DNA from: Bordetella sp.
GTDB lineage: Bacteria; Pseudomonadota; Gammaproteobacteria; Burkholderiales; Burkholderiaceae_B
NCBI GenBank assembly: GCA_027450125.1
Contig: DAIDKG010000057.1
Span: 1 to 7,492 of the forward strand
Direction: 5' to 3'
DNA: 7,492 nt
In this document: piece by piece, positions 6,290 through 7,492 of the stretch
Numbering within the stretch: position 1 is the first letter of the stretch
How the letters are laid out: every line of letters begins with the position of its first letter
Made by a program: the position numbers and the translations under genes
Notes under the pieces: generated by a model
The model's input: the letters and a program-made list of their open reading frames with translations, nothing else
Databases searched by the model: none
What the model was told of the DNA's origin: nothing

Positions 6290-6318
6290 TGACTCCGGAA
6301 TGCAATTACCTGGAGTCA
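6290..6318. promoter_or_regulatory. Inverted repeat over the MFS ribosome binding site
   Basis: TGACTCC (6290-6296) and GGAGTCA (6312-6318) are perfect 7 bp arms separated by 15 bp. The right arm contains the GGAG (6312-6315) that serves as Shine-Dalgarno for the ATG at 6323. If the transcript starts upstream of 6290, the stem would hide the ribosome binding site. If it starts near 6297, as the best promoter suggests, the repeat acts only as a DNA operator spanning the start point. Confidence 0.45.
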
Positions 6319-6322
6319 CACC

Positions 6323-7492
6323 ATGAATCGATCTCTCGACGCGACAGTCCGGGCCCCGGCCCACGGGCCGCAGCCCCCCGCATCCGCGACGATGCCCGGC
6401 GCCGTCCTGACCACGCCGCTCACCCTGTTCTTCGCCGCCGCGGTTGGCGTGATCGTCGTGATCCTGTCTGCGGCCCAGCCCCTGACCGGCCCCGTCAGCC
6501 TGGCGCTGGGGCTGCCGCCCGAGTTCGAAGGCCTGATCGCCATGCTGCCGCAGCTGGGCTACGCGGCCGGCCTGCTCCTGCTCGTGCCGCTGTGCGACCT
6601 GGTCGAGAACCGGCGGCTGATCTTCCTGACGCTGCTGTGCTGCGCCGCATTTCTCGGCATCGCCGCGCTCGCGCGGTCAGGTTGGCTATTCCTGGCATCG
6701 CTCGCGCTCGCGGGCGCGACTTCCAGCGTGATCCAGATGCTCGTGCCCATGGCGGCATCCATGGCACCGGAGCATCGCCGCGGGCGGGCGGTCGGCAACG
6801 TGATGAGCGGGCTGATGGTGGGGATCCTGCTGTCGCGTCCGCTTGCCAGCCTGATCGCCGGATCGATAGGCTGGCGCGCGTTCTTCGGCATCGAGGCCTG
6901 CGCCGACGCGCTGCTCGCCCTGGTCCTGTACGCAAAACTGCCGGCGCGCCGGCCGCAAGCCATGGCGCGGTATGCCGACCTGCTGCGCTCGCTGTGGACG
7001 CTGCTGCGCACGGAGCCGGTCCTGCGGCGGCACTCCGCGCTGGCGGCGCTGGAACTGGGCGCGTTCAGCGCGTTCTGGACCTCCGTGGCGCTGCTGCTGG
7101 CCCGCGCGCCGTTCTCGCTCGGCATGCACGGCATCGCCGTCTTCGCGTTGGCGGGCGCGTCCGGGGCGATCGTCACACCCCTGGCGGGGCATCTGGGGGA
7201 CCGCGGCGCCGAGGGCGCGACGCGGATCGCCGCGCATCTGTTGATGCTCGCGGCCGTGCTGGTACTGGGCGCGGCCGGCGCCGGCTGGGGCGGTTTCTCG
7301 CCGGCGGCGCATCCGATGCTCGCGCTCGGGCTGCTGGTTGCCGGCGCGGCGACGCTGGATGCGGGCGTCATCACCGACCAGACGCTGGGGCGGCGTGCGA
7401 TCAATCTCATCAATCCCCCGATGCGCGGACGCCTGAACGCGCTTTTCGTGGGGATCTTCTTCATCGGCGGCGCGATCGGCGCGGCGCTGTCG
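6323..7492 (+). CDS. MFS transporter, 3' end cut by window
   Basis: An inner-membrane major facilitator of the drug-efflux/YnfM-like type; 390 residues are visible with no stop before the right edge. A hydrophilic N-terminal tail of about 28 residues precedes the first membrane helix (about 31-52). The loop between helices 2 and 3 carries a variant motif A, VPLCDLVENRRLI (88-100). APEHRRGRAVGNVMSG (148-163) and the following GILLSRPLASLIAGSIGWRAFF are typical of this subgroup. A second-half motif A copy, GHLGDRG, is at 289-295, after a cytoplasmic loop near 205-238. INPPMRGRLNALFVGIFF (363-380) resembles helix 11, so only about 20-40 residues should be missing. The ATG has GGAG 7 nt upstream. 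It is divergent from the LysR regulator, its likely controller. Substrate and direction of transport are unknown. Confidence 0.92.
   Translation, partial: MNRSLDATVRAPAHGPQPPASATMPGAVLTTPLTLFFAAAVGVIVVILSAAQPLTGPVSLALGLPPEFEGLIAMLPQLGYAAGLLLLVPLCDLVENRRLIFLTLLCCAAFLGIAALARSGWLFLASLALAGATSSVIQMLVPMAASMAPEHRRGRAVGNVMSGLMVGILLSRPLASLIAGSIGWRAFFGIEACADALLALVLYAKLPARRPQAMARYADLLRSLWTLLRTEPVLRRHSALAALELGAFSAFWTSVALLLARAPFSLGMHGIAVFALAGASGAIVTPLAGHLGDRGAEGATRIAAHLLMLAAVLVLGAAGAGWGGFSPAAHPMLALGLLVAGAATLDAGVITDQTLGRRAINLINPPMRGRLNALFVGIFFIGGAIGAALS

Larger units (their letters stand above)
6227..6322. promoter_or_regulatory. Divergent LysR/MFS control region
   Basis: This 96 bp gap is A/T-rich on its LysR side. 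For the MFS gene, TTGTCG (6262-6267), a 17 bp spacer and TAGCAT (6285-6290) form a moderate promoter (4/6 each), starting near 6297. For LysR, TATTAT (6246-6241) is a possible minus-strand -10 with GCGACA (6268-6263) as -35 at 16 bp, which would leave a leader of only about 8 nt. A dyad ATTATT-6-AATAAT (6228-6245) begins 2 bp before the LysR ATG and could be an LTTR site. All promoter calls are by eye. Confidence 0.4.

Noticed and set aside
6289..6322. Upstream ATG at 6289 with GAGG before it, a possible leader peptide or alternative MFS start
   Set aside because: It is out of frame with the MFS gene, and the frame runs on deep into that gene with Arg/Pro/Ala-rich content; it looks like chance. 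The ATG at 6323 has the better GGAG spacing and the right frame.
6559..7464. A minus-strand open frame of about 300 codons opposite the MFS gene
   Set aside because: The translation is Ser/Ala/Arg/Pro-rich without domains, whereas the plus strand encodes clear membrane helices and MFS motifs.

Overview
The window is GC-rich chromosomal DNA with tightly packed genes. A Bug/TctC-type solute receptor, FCD-type GntR and LysR regulators and a fumarylacetoacetase-fold enzyme together suggest a soil or host-associated betaproteobacterium, most likely Alcaligenaceae (Bordetella/Achromobacter-like). That placement is inference from gene content and style, not from a marker gene. There is no rRNA, tRNA, CRISPR, insertion sequence or phage gene.

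Layout from left to right. (1) A short-chain dehydrogenase/reductase on the minus strand runs off the left edge (1-619). (2) A divergent alpha/beta hydrolase on the plus strand (834-1712) carries every hallmark residue of fluoroacetate/haloacetate dehalogenases. The 214 bp gap between the two holds a perfect 14 bp palindrome just before the hydrolase ribosome binding site. (3) Three minus-strand genes form a probable operon, read right to left. It begins with a fumarylacetoacetate hydrolase-family enzyme (4414-3536), continues with a periplasmic Bug receptor (3465-2491) and ends with a ModA-like substrate-binding protein that has no signal peptide (2460-1759). (4) A divergent GntR/FCD regulator (4571-5290) shares with that operon an A+T-rich control region. 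Good promoters face away from each other there, and copies of an AACCAATT element lie inside both promoter spacers. (5) A LysR regulator on the minus strand (6226-5318) is convergent with the GntR gene. (6) A divergent MFS transporter on the plus strand (6323 to the right edge) is cut by the window end.

Reading of the whole: this is a catabolic accessory region. The GntR-controlled operon would detect or bind an organic acid (Bug receptor) and cleave or hydrate a 2-oxo acid type intermediate (FAH-family enzyme). The FCD ligand domain retains its metal-binding residues, which fits a carboxylate effector. The LysR/MFS pair looks like a separate regulator-efflux (or uptake) module. The SDR/hydrolase pair may be a third module. 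Substrates cannot be fixed from sequence alone. I see no clear sign of a wholly new system. The most interesting points are the promoter/operator architecture at 4441-4547, the dehalogenase-like hydrolase, the leaderless ModA-like protein, and the inverted repeat over the MFS start region.
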